From Gammaproteobacteria bacterium (GTDB lineage: Bacteria; Pseudomonadota; Gammaproteobacteria; JAPPPA01), in assembly GCA_030425645.1 (NCBI GenBank), contig JAUHZK010000002.1, positions 124,001 through 188,000 on the forward strand: a DNA stretch of 64,000 bases, written 5' to 3'. The position numbers and the translations under genes are program-made. The number at the start of each line of letters is the position of its first letter. Position 1 is the stretch's first letter. Shown here piece by piece: positions 40,432 to 49,556 of this stretch. The notes under the pieces were generated by a model. The model searched no databases and had not been told where the DNA came from. It saw only the letters and a program-made list of their open reading frames with translations.

Positions 40432-41657
40432 AGTTCAATTCCTTCTACACGAGCAATGGTATTCACATCCTTGTCGCCACGGCCAGACAAGTTCACCAAA
40501 ATTTTCTGGCCTTTACCCAGTTCGCTGGCAAGCTTGGTCGCAAATGCGATGGCGTGGCTACTCTCTAGAGCCGGCACAATGCCCTCGCAGCGTGTTAGCT
40601 GGTGAAATGCAGCTAAGGCCTCTTTGTCAGTCGCAGCCACGTAGCGCGCACGACCAACATCCTTCAACCACGAATGCTCGGGACCCACTCCGGGGTAATC
40701 TAAACCGGCGGAAATGGAGTGCGTACCGATAATCTGACCCGCATCATCTTCCATTAAATAGGTGCGGTTACCGTGCAGTACGCCAGGGCGTCCAGCACAT
40801 AAAGGCGCCGCATGACGACCGGTTTCAACGCCGTCGCCGGCTGCTTCTACACCATATAAATCAACGGCACTATCCGCCAAGAACGGATGAAAAATACCAA
40901 TGGCGTTAGAGCCACCGCCAATACAGGCAACCACGGCATCTGGCAGACCACCAGCCTGTTCAGTCATCTGGCGGCGTGCTTCTTTACCAATAACGGTATG
41001 GAATTCACGCACCATTTCCGGGTACGGCGCCGGCCCAGCCACGGTACCAATGATGTAAAACGTGTTATCAATATTGGTTACCCAATCACGCATTGCCTCA
41101 TTCAGTGCATCTTTCAGCGTTGCGGTACCAGACGTCACGGGAACAACTTTGGCTCCCAGCATTTTCATTCGGTAAACGTTAGGCGCCTGACGCTCCACGT
41201 CTTCCGCGCCCATATAAACAACGCACTCAAGTCCTAGGCGGGCCGCTACTGTTGCGGTCGCAACACCGTGCTGGCCAGCGCCGGTTTCAGCAATAATGCG
41301 TTGTTTGCCCATACGCTTAGCTAGCAGCGCCTGACCAATGCAGTTATTAATCTTATGCGCGCCGGTATGGTTTAAATCTTCACGCTTTAACCAAATCTCG
41401 GCACCACCGGCTTCTTCGGTCAATCGCTTCGCCAGATACAGCGCTGATGGGCGACCAACGTAATGCTTGAGGTCATCTTCGTACTCCGCTAAAAACTGCG
41501 GATCGTGACGGTACTTTTGCCAAGCGTCCATCAGCTCTGCCAGTGGCTCCATGAGCGTTTCGGCAACAAACTGGCCACCATAAGGGCCAAAATGTCCGTT
41601 CGCATCCGGCATGCTTACATTGGGATCAAATCCATCCGCTAAGTTTTTCGCAGTCAT
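40428..41657 (-). CDS. trpB: Tryptophan synthase beta subunit
   Basis: 409 residues. PLP-dependent; the Schiff-base lysine is in HTGAHKINN (about residues 93-101), with [19 protein letters not shown] and SGRGDKD as phosphate and substrate contacts. It condenses indole with serine to make tryptophan. Begins 29 bp after trpF and overlaps trpA, so the three genes form one unit. No leader peptide or attenuator was noticed upstream of trpF. Confidence 0.98.
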   Translation of the reverse strand: MTAKNLADGFDPNVSMPDANGHFGPYGGQFVAETLMEPLAELMDAWQKYRHDPQFLAEYEDDLKHYVGRPSALYLAKRLTEEAGGAEIWLKREDLNHTGAHKINNCIGQALLAKRMGKQRIIAETGAGQHGVATATVAARLGLECVVYMGAEDVERQAPNVYRMKMLGAKVVPVTSGTATLKDALNEAMRDWVTNIDNTFYIIGTVAGPAPYPEMVREFHTVIGKEARRQMTEQAGGLPDAVVACIGGGSNAIGIFHPFLADSAVDLYGVEAAGDGVETGRHAAPLCAGRPGVLHGNRTYLMEDDAGQIIGTHSISAGLDYPGVGPEHSWLKDVGRARYVAATDKEALAAFHQLTRCEGIVPALESSHAIAFATKLASELGKGQKILVNLSGRGDKDVNTIARVEGIEL

Positions 41658-41686
41658 CTAAATGATTACTCGTTAGGACTTCAGCA

Positions 41687-42325
41687 CTAGCTCAAGTCAG
41701 CTTGATAGAGCGCTGCCATAAAGGCAGCAATTTTTGCTTGGTTTTTGACGCCGGGGCTGGTTTCAACACCGCTACTGATGTCGACCGCCCAAGGCTGCAA
41801 TCGGTTAACAGCTTCAGCAACGTTATCTGCGTTTAAGCCACCAGCCAAAATAAATCGGCCGCGCAAAGAGTCTGGCACCAACGACCAGTCAAATGCTTTA
41901 CCACTGCCTCCCGCTTTACTGGCACTGTGCGAATCCAGCAACAGGCCTCTAGCCCCAGCAAATGGCTCGGCCGCGCAGGCAACTTCGGCCGGGTCAGCGA
42001 CATCACTCATTCCCAGCGCTTTCAGCCACGGGCGTTGAAACTGTTCGCAAAACTCAGCGCTTTCATCGCCATGAAATTGCAACATATCGGGCTGCACCAG
42101 CTGACAAACTTGTTGCACGAGGCCGGCGCTAGGATTACGAAACAGCGCTACTACGGTCACGAATGCGGGGACTGCGTTAGCAATTTCACGGGCCAACGAG
42201 ATATTCACGGAGCGTGGGCTAGGCGCATAGAACACTATGCCTATTGCATCGGCACCCGCCTGCACAGCCCATTGCGCTTGAGCAACAGAAGTAATACCGC
42301 AAATTTTTACGCGTGTTTTGGTCAC
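41687..42325 (-). CDS. trpF: Phosphoribosylanthranilate isomerase
   Basis: 212 residues, TIM barrel. It carries KICGITSVAQ with the catalytic Cys, GADAIGIVFY, QFHGDES, LAGGLNADNV and DISSGVETSPGVK, all typical of TrpF. It catalyses the Amadori rearrangement of PRA to CdRP in tryptophan synthesis. It is separate from TrpC, unlike in enterics where the two are fused. The 112-bp gap to truA (42326-42437) has no feature I can support. Confidence 0.97.
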   Translation of the reverse strand: MTKTRVKICGITSVAQAQWAVQAGADAIGIVFYAPSPRSVNISLAREIANAVPAFVTVVALFRNPSAGLVQQVCQLVQPDMLQFHGDESAEFCEQFQRPWLKALGMSDVADPAEVACAAEPFAGARGLLLDSHSASKAGGSGKAFDWSLVPDSLRGRFILAGGLNADNVAEAVNRLQPWAVDISSGVETSPGVKNQAKIAAFMAALYQADLS

Positions 42326-42437
42326 TGGATCAAACGAAGACTTAATAGCTGAGCACTAACAGCAGGTCAGTACAGGCGGTTAAGTTTACTGCATTGCAAC
42401 ACCGCGGTCAGCAGCCGGGGCCACATAAAACAGGCTT

Positions 42438-43232
42438 TTAGATTGGCAATAGTAAACGACTAACGTCCCTACCACTGTATGGCAGCGTAAACTCTTCAGG
42501 GTAGAAGGCATTTACAAAATATAGACCGTCAGGCTCGGCAGTAACGCCGGCAATAGTGCGATCCTTCTGAGCCAGCACATCGGCCACCCAATCGACCTCT
42601 GCCTCTCCTCGCCCGACCTTCATTAAGCTGCCGGCGATATTTCGAACCATATGGTGCAGAAAAGCGTTCGCGGTCAGGTCCAAGACAACATAATCGCCAT
42701 GCCGTCTAACGGAAATTGCAGACACCAAACGCCGTGCGTGTGCAGCTTGGCAATGAGCGGCACGGAAGCTACTGAAATCATGCTCACCCAGTAAATGTTG
42801 AGCCGCGTTGTGCATACGCTCAGCGTCTAACGGATAGCGATGCCAATTGGCGCGCTTAGCCATTAGCGCAGAACGCATCTGACTATTCAAAATCACGTAT
42901 TGATAACGGCGCGCATAAGCCTTGAAGCGAGCATGGAAGTTTTCATCCACTTCAGTCGCCCAATGCACATTCACCGTCGCTGGCATTTTTGTATTGGTGC
43001 CCTGAATCCAATTGAAGGGTTTTCGCTGTGCAGTAGTATCAAAATGTACTACTTGCTCCAGCGCATGTACGCCAGTGTCAGTACGGCCGGCACAATGCAC
43101 ACGAATAGGCTCATCAGCAATAACCGCCAAGGCCTTCTCGAGGTCAGCTTGGACGGATGGAGAATGGTCTTGCAGCTGCCAGCCACAATAGGCACTGCCA
43201 TCGTATTCAACACCTAAGACAACTCTGGGCAC
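42438..43232 (-). CDS. truA: tRNA pseudouridine(38-40) synthase
   Basis: 264 residues from GTG 43232 (MPRVVLGVEYDGS), which comes 2 bp after the previous gene's stop; an ATG at 43310 would overlap that gene by 76 bp and adds a hydrophobic stretch not found in TruA. Catalytic Asp in CAGRTDTGVHA, plus YDGSAYCGWQ, and FLHHMVRNIAG are diagnostic. Modifies the anticodon stem-loop of many tRNAs. Lies after fimV and an EcfT-like gene, with trpF downstream. Confidence 0.93.
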   Translation of the reverse strand: MPRVVLGVEYDGSAYCGWQLQDHSPSVQADLEKALAVIADEPIRVHCAGRTDTGVHALEQVVHFDTTAQRKPFNWIQGTNTKMPATVNVHWATEVDENFHARFKAYARRYQYVILNSQMRSALMAKRANWHRYPLDAERMHNAAQHLLGEHDFSSFRAAHCQAAHARRLVSAISVRRHGDYVVLDLTANAFLHHMVRNIAGSLMKVGRGEAEVDWVADVLAQKDRTIAGVTAEPDGLYFVNAFYPEEFTLPYSGRDVSRLLLPI

Positions 43233-43234
43233 AG

Positions 43235-43924
43235 CTAAACAAGCCTCGGCAGTTGAGAAACCAATAGAAACAACAGCGAATACAAGGCAAACCTCAAGCC
43301 ATCCAGCCATATCGGCGAAACCAAAACCTCGCCATCTTCATGACTTGCCACAACAAGGTCATCCCGTTCAATCGCCAAAATCAACTTGCCAAAGCGTGCC
43401 TGCCAATCTCGCTGGCCACGTTGTGCCAATTCTTCTTGCAATGTGGTTACTGCATTTAACGTGAGCGCGAGTCGCTGCGCAAAAACATCGATCCGAATGC
43501 CCAATGCAGTAAGTGGCGACAGCAACCGAGTCAACGCGGTCGCCAGCACCGCTGCCGAGAGCGGTTTTACTAGCCAGGTTACTGCCGCCACTAACGCGCC
43601 CAGCAACAGCGAGCGCTCCAACGCCAACCACAAGCCTTCTCTCGTCGGCATATTGACTGACACCACCTCAACCAACGGCAATCCCGGTGTAAACCAACCG
43701 TAAAGCAGCGCAATAGAAATTAGCAGCCATTTCAGCCGCAGGAAAGAACTCCACCAAGTTGCTAGTTGGCCGTTTTGAAAACATGCCAACAACAATACGA
43801 CCATTAAAGAGACTAAGGGCAATAGCGACAGCTGCGGCAATAATACTGCCAGCACAAGCAACAGCATTATCCGGTACTGGGGGTGTAAGAAAGCGAACGC
43901 CGCCATCGGCACAAACAAACCCAA
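43235..43924 (-). CDS. Integral membrane protein, EcfT/CbiQ-like
   Basis: 229 residues with about five hydrophobic segments (roughly 6-48, 63-80, 104-122, 125-145, 208-226). Between them (about 145-195) is an amphipathic stretch with ALTRLLSPLTALGI, LALTLNAV and ELAQRGQRDW. This resembles the coupling helices and Ala-Arg-Gly-type motif of energy-coupling-factor T components (CbiQ family), but the match is partial. No ATPase or S-component partner is nearby. It sits 17 bp after fimV and 2 bp before truA, so it is in the same transcript. The alternative is an unrelated polytopic protein. Confidence 0.5.
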   Translation of the reverse strand: MGLFVPMAAFAFLHPQYRIMLLLVLAVLLPQLSLLPLVSLMVVLLLACFQNGQLATWWSSFLRLKWLLISIALLYGWFTPGLPLVEVVSVNMPTREGLWLALERSLLLGALVAAVTWLVKPLSAAVLATALTRLLSPLTALGIRIDVFAQRLALTLNAVTTLQEELAQRGQRDWQARFGKLILAIERDDLVVASHEDGEVLVSPIWLDGLRFALYSLLFLLVSQLPRLV

Positions 43925-43941
43925 CTAACGTAAGCCAAGCA

Positions 43942-46494
43942 CTAGCTTAGGCTATCGATAATCGTCTGTGCTTCGCGCTGCTGAGTGTCATCGCCATCAC
44001 GTAAAACCTCAGCAAGAATACTCCGCGCCTCTTGTGCGTCACCCATATCGGCATAAACACGCGCCAAATCCAGCTTGGTGGCCACTTGGTCTCCGCCGCT
44101 AAAGTCACTTACGTCAACGGCGTTATCTATGGCTGGAATACTTTCATCCGTAACCAGATCCTCGCCCGGTGCCGACAGACCTGCGTCAAGCTCAATCGTG
44201 TCTAAATCTGACTCTGTGGCAACGGCGACCTCCGGTAGCTCTTCCGCTACTGCGGCTTCGGCGTCAAGCTCTGGAAGGTCCAGGCCCTCTTCGTTCAACG
44301 ACGGTTCTAGGGTCGCCTCATCCAGAGTTGCTTCGTCTAGGGTCACTTCAGCGGCCAGCAGCTCAGCTGCGCTATCGGCGTCCAAGCCAGAGTCAGCCGT
44401 CAAATCGAGCGCAGTTTCGTCGAGCTCAAGCGCTGCTTCAGGTTCCGGGTCAGGCAACACAATATCGCTCAGTAATTCGTCATCGACATCAGCAGCCTCT
44501 GACGCTAACGAGCTAGCCCCGACTTCTGGTTCTGGCGCACTCGTCTCGGCAACGTAACTTTCAATATCAAACTCTAATGGCGTGTCGTCCACCTGCTCAC
44601 GCCGCTCTTCTAGGTCAGTGCCGTCCAAATCTGGCACCGAGTCGGCCGGCGTTAGGTTAGCTGCTCCAGCCTCTGCTTGAGGCTCCGCTTGTTCCTGACG
44701 ACCATCAGCCGACGTCACTATTACAGGCGCATCCGCTTCGTCAGAATAGCCTTCACCAGCGAAGTTCTCACTAGACGAGTCTTCGCCAGCCTCATCTGCA
44801 TCGCCGGCTGAATCAGCCACTGCAGGCGGCGGTGCAGAGCTGAAAATCGGCTGCGCCGGTTTTTTTCGCTCGACCGGGACGACCTGACGGTCGTCATCGT
44901 CGCCAGCACTAGCAACGACATCTTCCTCTTGCTCACGGTCAGCGGAGTAACGCGTTGGCAATACAGAGGGTTCAACGGTTTGTTTATCTTTTCTTGTTAG
45001 CAGTACTAGCAACAACACCAATAGCAGCAGAATCAGCAAGGCCAACGCCAACAGCAACCACCAAAACCAGCCAATCGCTTGAGGAGTCTGCGTCGCAGCT
45101 ACCGATTCAGAGGATGATGCTTTACGTTCAACGGATTCAAGGCGCTGCTGTAAATCAGCCAACTGCTCGGAACGGGCCGCCAACAAACCTCGGATTTCTT
45201 TCAATAAGGCTTCGGTCTCATTAATGCGTTCACGCAAGAGCTCATTTTCGGCGGCCAATGCCCGTTCACGCCGGTTGCCAGCATTGGTATCGGAGCCTGA
45301 ACCTGCGACATCAGCTTGAGGCGATTGCGCTGATGTCGACACAGCCGCTTCAGGCTCAGAGCCTGAAGACGGCTCTTCAGAGACTGACTCCGACTCAGGA
45401 GCGGGCTCCAGCGGTAGCAACTCAAGCTTGTCGACCTGACTTCTGTCGGCAGAAGCTGCCGACTCTGTTGCCGCTGTTGCCGTACCCTGCTCTGCACTTT
45501 CCGCTTGAGCCGATCCCGCTTGAGCCGACGTGGCATCGTTGGCGGCCGCCCCCGTTACAGGACGCTCACCTTCCGCAGCTACTGAATCTAACTGGCGATC
45601 GCTAGTCGCCGCCTCGGCCTCTAAGCCGTCCGCAGACTCAACCGTGTCTGAAGGCTCCGACTCAGCGGGCTTGACGGTTGTCTGCGCCGCTGCATTCCTG
45701 ACCAAGCTCGTAGCCGCCTGAGGAGGAACAGCGGCCACCTCATCGTAATTGGGCAACGCCAAGGTGGCGCCAACATTGAGTAGATTGATATTACCGTCAG
45801 CAAAAGCATCAGCATTCAACTGAAATAACGCCCACATCATTTGGTGGCGCTTGAGGCCGGTTCCATCAATCAGCTCTTCAGCGATTAACGAAAGGCTTTG
45901 CCCCCTATTTACAGGGCCATACGACGAAGCCAAACCCGGCTTACCAGGTTCGGGGACACTAATAGGCTGGGCTGTCGGACGTGCCGGCTGGATGGCGGCA
46001 GACGTTTCGATCACCGGCGTTTGCACAGGGGCCGGCTGTTTAACCGTTAATGATGCTGGGTCGAGGAATATCGTGTACTCCCGCAGTAAATGACCACTAC
46101 TCCAAGCTGCGTCCAGCAAGAACACCAGTAACGGCTCTTTAATGGACTCATCGGTACGCAAGGTAACGGCTAGATTACCGTTACCGGTAGCGATAAAACC
46201 GAAGCGGATATTAGCCGCACTACCCTGAGGCGTAAGGCCCGCACGTTGCCAGTCTTGCTCACCGGCCAAACCTACACGTAGGCTACCTATTTCAGCTGCG
46301 GTCGCAGACAACACCTCAATTTGCGCGACAAGCGGCTCATTAAGCTTCGACTGCACTTCCACGTCGCCCAAACTAAGCGCCTGCGCAGAACTCACAAACA
46401 GTGACAGCGAAACTGCTGCAAGCAAACCAGCACAGTGCTGTAACCACTTTGCTGGTGCTTTAACCCAACCGACTAAGGGACTTTTGTAAGTCAC
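43942..46494 (-). CDS. fimV: FimV-like polar/peptidoglycan-binding protein
   Basis: 850 residues from GTG 46494 (AAGGTGGGG upstream). A signal peptide ends near ALSLGDVEVQS, the FimV N-terminal domain. A LysM-like region follows (about 195-250: QSLSLIAEEL), then an acidic disordered stretch, a coiled coil (about 410-450), one transmembrane helix (about 470-495), a long cytoplasmic acidic region with short Leu-Asp-Glu-Ala-Thr repeats, and a C-terminal TPR-like FimV domain (last 50 residues: ATKLDLARVYADMGD). In Pseudomonas FimV places twitching and type IV pilus or T2SS regulators at the pole. The asd-fimV-truA order fits. Confidence 0.92.
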   Translation of the reverse strand: MTYKSPLVGWVKAPAKWLQHCAGLLAAVSLSLFVSSAQALSLGDVEVQSKLNEPLVAQIEVLSATAAEIGSLRVGLAGEQDWQRAGLTPQGSAANIRFGFIATGNGNLAVTLRTDESIKEPLLVFLLDAAWSSGHLLREYTIFLDPASLTVKQPAPVQTPVIETSAAIQPARPTAQPISVPEPGKPGLASSYGPVNRGQSLSLIAEELIDGTGLKRHQMMWALFQLNADAFADGNINLLNVGATLALPNYDEVAAVPPQAATSLVRNAAAQTTVKPAESEPSDTVESADGLEAEAATSDRQLDSVAAEGERPVTGAAANDATSAQAGSAQAESAEQGTATAATESAASADRSQVDKLELLPLEPAPESESVSEEPSSGSEPEAAVSTSAQSPQADVAGSGSDTNAGNRRERALAAENELLRERINETEALLKEIRGLLAARSEQLADLQQRLESVERKASSSESVAATQTPQAIGWFWWLLLALALLILLLLVLLLVLLTRKDKQTVEPSVLPTRYSADREQEEDVVASAGDDDDRQVVPVERKKPAQPIFSSAPPPAVADSAGDADEAGEDSSSENFAGEGYSDEADAPVIVTSADGRQEQAEPQAEAGAANLTPADSVPDLDGTDLEERREQVDDTPLEFDIESYVAETSAPEPEVGASSLASEAADVDDELLSDIVLPDPEPEAALELDETALDLTADSGLDADSAAELLAAEVTLDEATLDEATLEPSLNEEGLDLPELDAEAAVAEELPEVAVATESDLDTIELDAGLSAPGEDLVTDESIPAIDNAVDVSDFSGGDQVATKLDLARVYADMGDAQEARSILAEVLRDGDDTQQREAQTIIDSLS

Positions 46495-46553
46495 GACCCC
46501 ACCTTTTTTCGGTATGTTCGTCTCAGCGTCTTCTACCGTGATCCGTCTGAGAG

Positions 46554-47576
46554 CTATAAATACTGCTCCGCTAAAATTTCAGCGATTTGAACACTGTTTA
46601 GTGCAGCGCCTTTACGAACATTATCGGCAACCACCCATAGGTTCAAGCCACGGTCGTCAGAAATATCTTCACGGATACGGCTAACAAATGTCGCATCGTT
46701 ACCTGCTGACTCGGTTACCGCTGTGGCATAACCACCATCATTGCGGTCATCTAACACAGTTACGCCAGGCGCATTACTGAGCAACTCAGTCGCAACTTCA
46801 GCGCTAATTTTTTCGCGGGTTTCAATATGAACCGCTTCAGAATGACCATAGAACACCGGCACACGAACGCAAGTTGGGTTCACGCGAATTTCATCGTCTT
46901 CCATGATCTTGTTGGTTTCCCACACCATTTTCATTTCTTCTTTGGTGTAGCCATTGTCTTGGAATACATCGATATGCGGCAGACAGTTAAAGGCAATCTG
47001 CTTTGGATAAACCTTAGCTTCGGCTTCTTGGCCATTCAGCAATTTGGCAGTTTGGCCAGCCAGCTCTTCAATCGCTGCTTTACCAGTGCCAGATACCGCT
47101 TGGTAAGTACAAACGTTAATACGGGTAATGCCGGCCGCATCATGCAATGGCTTTAGTGCAACCAACATTTGGATGGTTGAGCAATTAGGGTTGGCGATAA
47201 TGCCGCGCGTGGTGTAGTTACCAATCGCGTGAGGGTTTACCTCTGGCACGACCAATGGCACGTCTTCGTCGTAACGGAAATGCGAGGTGTTGTCGATTAC
47301 TACACAGCCGGCTTCAGCCGCAATCGGCGCCCACTTCTCTGATACTGAACCACCGGCGCTAAACAGGCCGATTTGTACTTGCGACCAATCAAAGTCATCT
47401 ACGTTAAGTACGGTAATGTTTTTGCCGTTGAACTGTACCTTGCCGCCAGCAGAACGCTCTGACGCCAGTGGATAAAGGTTGCGAACTGGAAACTGGCGTT
47501 GCTCCAGAATCGAGATCATAGTTTCGCCTACCGCACCGGTAGCACCTAAAACGGCAACGTCGAATTGCTTACTCAT
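46554..47576 (-). CDS. asd: Aspartate-semialdehyde dehydrogenase
   Basis: 340 residues. The NADP motif GATGAVGETM, active-site Cys in NPNCSTIQM and the His region RVPVFYGHSEAVH are present. Reduces aspartyl phosphate to the semialdehyde used for Lys, Thr, Met and diaminopimelate. The start is ATG 47576. The 104-bp gap to leuB holds a palindromic repeat. The fimV start is 59 bp downstream. Confidence 0.97.
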   Translation of the reverse strand: MSKQFDVAVLGATGAVGETMISILEQRQFPVRNLYPLASERSAGGKVQFNGKNITVLNVDDFDWSQVQIGLFSAGGSVSEKWAPIAAEAGCVVIDNTSHFRYDEDVPLVVPEVNPHAIGNYTTRGIIANPNCSTIQMLVALKPLHDAAGITRINVCTYQAVSGTGKAAIEELAGQTAKLLNGQEAEAKVYPKQIAFNCLPHIDVFQDNGYTKEEMKMVWETNKIMEDDEIRVNPTCVRVPVFYGHSEAVHIETREKISAEVATELLSNAPGVTVLDDRNDGGYATAVTESAGNDATFVSRIREDISDDRGLNLWVVADNVRKGAALNSVQIAEILAEQYL

Positions 47577-47593
47577 CTTTAATTCCTAAGACA

Positions 47594-47660
47594 ATGGCCA
47601 CGAAATCCACCAAACCCACGAAAAATTTATTTCGTGTTTTTTCGTGGGGTTCGTGGCTAT
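47594..47660. repeat. Palindromic CCACGAA repeat between leuB and asd
   Basis: ATGGCCACGAA at the left end and TTCGTGGCTAT at the right end pair, with inner copies of CCCACGAAAAA and TCGTGTTTTTTCGTGG adding further complementarity, so about 67 bp can fold into one long hairpin. A second copy of the same type lies at 48763-48829. The downstream part contains a short direct repeat TATAAAGCC inside the leuB end. Confidence 0.8.
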
Positions 47661-47680
47661 AAAAATCTATAAAGCCAAAC

Positions 47681-48751
47681 CTATAAAGCCGCGACTACTG
47701 CGTCGCCCATATCAGTGCATGTTGCCGTGCCGCCAATATCGCCCGTACGTAAACCGCTATCCAATACGGTGTTAACCGCGGCATCAATACGATCAGCCAG
47801 ATCAGCACGATCCAAGCTGTAACGTAGCAACATGCTTAAACTCAAAATGGTAGCCAATGGATTGGCGATGTTTTGGCCCGCAATATCTGGTGCCGAACCA
47901 TGCACTGGCTCGTACATGCCGAAACCACTGGAGTTCAACGACGCCGATGGCAACATACCAATCGAGCCAGATAGCATGGATGCTTGATCAGACAAGATGT
48001 CGCCGAATAAGTTGTCAGCCACCATCACGTCAAACTGTTTAGGCGCGCGTACCAACTGCATGGCGGCGTTATCAACATACATATGGCTGAGTTCTACCTC
48101 TGGGTAGTCTTTCGCCACACGCTCCATCACTTCGCGCCAAAGCTCAGATACTTCTAATACGTTAGCCTTATCGATTGAGCAAACACGCTTGTCGCGTTTC
48201 ATTGCGATTTCAAAGGCACGACGACCGATACGCTCAATTTCAAACTCGGTGTAGGTCAGCGCATTCCAAGCGTGGCGGCCACCTTCTTTTTGTGCGCCCT
48301 CGCCTTCAATGCCACGCGGCTGACCGAAGTAAATACCGCTGGTTAGCTCACGCACAATCATGATATCCAAGCCAGCAACCACTTCTGGCTTCAAGCTAGA
48401 AGCTTCGGCAAGCTGTGGGTACAACATCGCCGGGCGTAGGTTTGCAAATAGGTCCAAGTCAGCACGAATCGCTAGCAAACCACGCTCTGGGCGTAACGGG
48501 CGATCAATCGCTTCCCATTTGGGGCCGCCCACGGCACCTAGCAGAATGGCGTCAGCTTCACGTGCTTGTTGTTGGGTTTTTTCTGGGTACGGGTTGCCCA
48601 AGGCATCCGTGGCGCAACCGCCCAATAGGCCGTGCTCTAGCTCAACTTCAAAATCGCTAGTCTCAACTAGCTTATTCAGTACTTTTTCTGCCTCAGCAAC
48701 AATCTCTGGGCCAATGCCGTCACCCGGCAATAAAAGAATCTTTTTACTCAT
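47681..48751 (-). CDS. leuB: 3-isopropylmalate dehydrogenase
   Basis: 356 residues. Oxidative decarboxylation of 3-isopropylmalate in leucine synthesis. LPGDGIGPE, the [14 protein letters not shown] loop, the catalytic Lys/Tyr region, [11 protein letters not shown] and [12 protein letters not shown] are all there. The start ATG 48751 has no strong ribosome-binding site evident. Palindromic repeats flank the gene on both sides, in the leuD-leuB and leuB-asd gaps. Confidence 0.98.
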   Translation of the reverse strand: MSKKILLLPGDGIGPEIVAEAEKVLNKLVETSDFEVELEHGLLGGCATDALGNPYPEKTQQQAREADAILLGAVGGPKWEAIDRPLRPERGLLAIRADLDLFANLRPAMLYPQLAEASSLKPEVVAGLDIMIVRELTSGIYFGQPRGIEGEGAQKEGGRHAWNALTYTEFEIERIGRRAFEIAMKRDKRVCSIDKANVLEVSELWREVMERVAKDYPEVELSHMYVDNAAMQLVRAPKQFDVMVADNLFGDILSDQASMLSGSIGMLPSASLNSSGFGMYEPVHGSAPDIAGQNIANPLATILSLSMLLRYSLDRADLADRIDAAVNTVLDSGLRTGDIGGTATCTDMGDAVVAAL

Positions 48752-48762
48752 CGTTCTCGTTC

Positions 48763-48829
48763 ATTGGCCACGAAACCCACGAAACCCACTAAAAAACATT
48801 TCGTGGATTCCGTGGATTTCGGGGCTATT
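48763..48829. repeat. Palindromic CCACGAA repeat between leuD and leuB
   Basis: ATTGGCCACGAAACCCACGAAACC on the left arm is mirrored by GATTCCGTGGATTTCGGGGCTAT on the right arm, with several copies of the heptamer CCACGAA or TTCGTGG. It is the second copy of the element at 47594-47660 and lies in the same transcript, one gene earlier. Confidence 0.8.
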
Positions 48830-48832
48830 GTC

Positions 48833-49462
48833 TTAATTAAATAGCCAAGGCGCTGTTTGTTTACGCTGCGCTTCGTAGGTTTTGATCTTGTCGGCTTTTT
48901 GTAGAGTTAGGCCAATGTCGTCCAAACCTTCCAGCAAGCAATGCTTGCGGAATGGGTCGATCTCGAATTCCCAAGCCTTTCCGGCTGCGCGCACTTCCTG
49001 CGTTGGCAAATCAATGGTGATTTCCTCACCCTGCTCTGCCGCAGAAAATAACTCGTCCATCACCTCGTCAGCCAGAATCACCGGCAACAAGCCGTTCTTA
49101 AAGCTGTTGTTAAAGAAGATGTCAGCAAAGGTCGGCGCAATCACCGCACGAATGCCGTAATCCGTTAAGGCCCATACCGCGTGCTCACGTGAAGAACCGC
49201 AGCCGAAGTTTTCACGTGCCAGCAATACCGAGCCGCCTTGGTAAGCGTCTTGGTTCAGCACAAACTCGCTGTTGATTTCACGGGTACTAACATCAATATC
49301 CAAATCGCCCGGCGTGTTGTAGCGCCAGTCATCAAACAAAAACGGACCAAAGCCGGTGCGCTTGATTGACTTAAGGTATTGCTTAGGAATAATCGCGTCG
49401 GTGTCGACGTTATTCCTGTTCAGCGGGATGGCCTTGCCAATGTGTGTTACAAATTTTTCCAT
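48833..49462 (-). CDS. leuD: 3-isopropylmalate dehydratase small subunit
   Basis: 209 residues from ATG 49462; a TTG 12 codons upstream is not needed and would place the GGGGACAG repeat in the protein. Aconitase swivel domain: [24 protein letters not shown] and the FKNGLLP segment. It pairs with LeuC to isomerise 2-isopropylmalate to 3-isopropylmalate. The ribosome-binding site is weak, perhaps because of the adjacent repeat. Overall length is normal. Confidence 0.96.
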   Translation of the reverse strand: MEKFVTHIGKAIPLNRNNVDTDAIIPKQYLKSIKRTGFGPFLFDDWRYNTPGDLDIDVSTREINSEFVLNQDAYQGGSVLLARENFGCGSSREHAVWALTDYGIRAVIAPTFADIFFNNSFKNGLLPVILADEVMDELFSAAEQGEEITIDLPTQEVRAAGKAWEFEIDPFRKHCLLEGLDDIGLTLQKADKIKTYEAQRKQTAPWLFN

Positions 49463-49475
49463 GTTTCGAGAAAAA

Positions 49476-49553
49476 GGGGACAGACCCCTTCCTTCCAATC
49501 TGTATTAAATTAATTTTTCACCAACAGCCTCGTTCGAAGCGGGGTCTGTCCCC
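49476..49553. repeat. Inverted repeat GGGGACAGACCCC in the leuC-leuD gap
   Basis: GGGGACAGACCCC (49476-49488) and its exact reverse complement GGGGTCTGTCCCC (49541-49553) enclose about 52 bp; each 13-mer is itself almost palindromic (GGGG...CCCC). It fills the gap between leuC stop and leuD start. This sequence type resembles scattered intergenic repeats in other gammaproteobacteria, some associated with REP-type transposases, but no transposase is in the window. Confidence 0.8.
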
Positions 49554-49556
49554 GTA

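Noticed and set aside
43233-43310. Longer truA start giving a hydrophobic N-terminus
   Set aside because: It would overlap the preceding membrane gene by 76 bp; the GTG at 43232 gives the normal TruA N-terminus.
44075-44557. Ser/Ala-rich plus-strand frame inside fimV
   Set aside because: It is the complement of the acidic repeat region of FimV; codon pattern follows the minus-strand gene.
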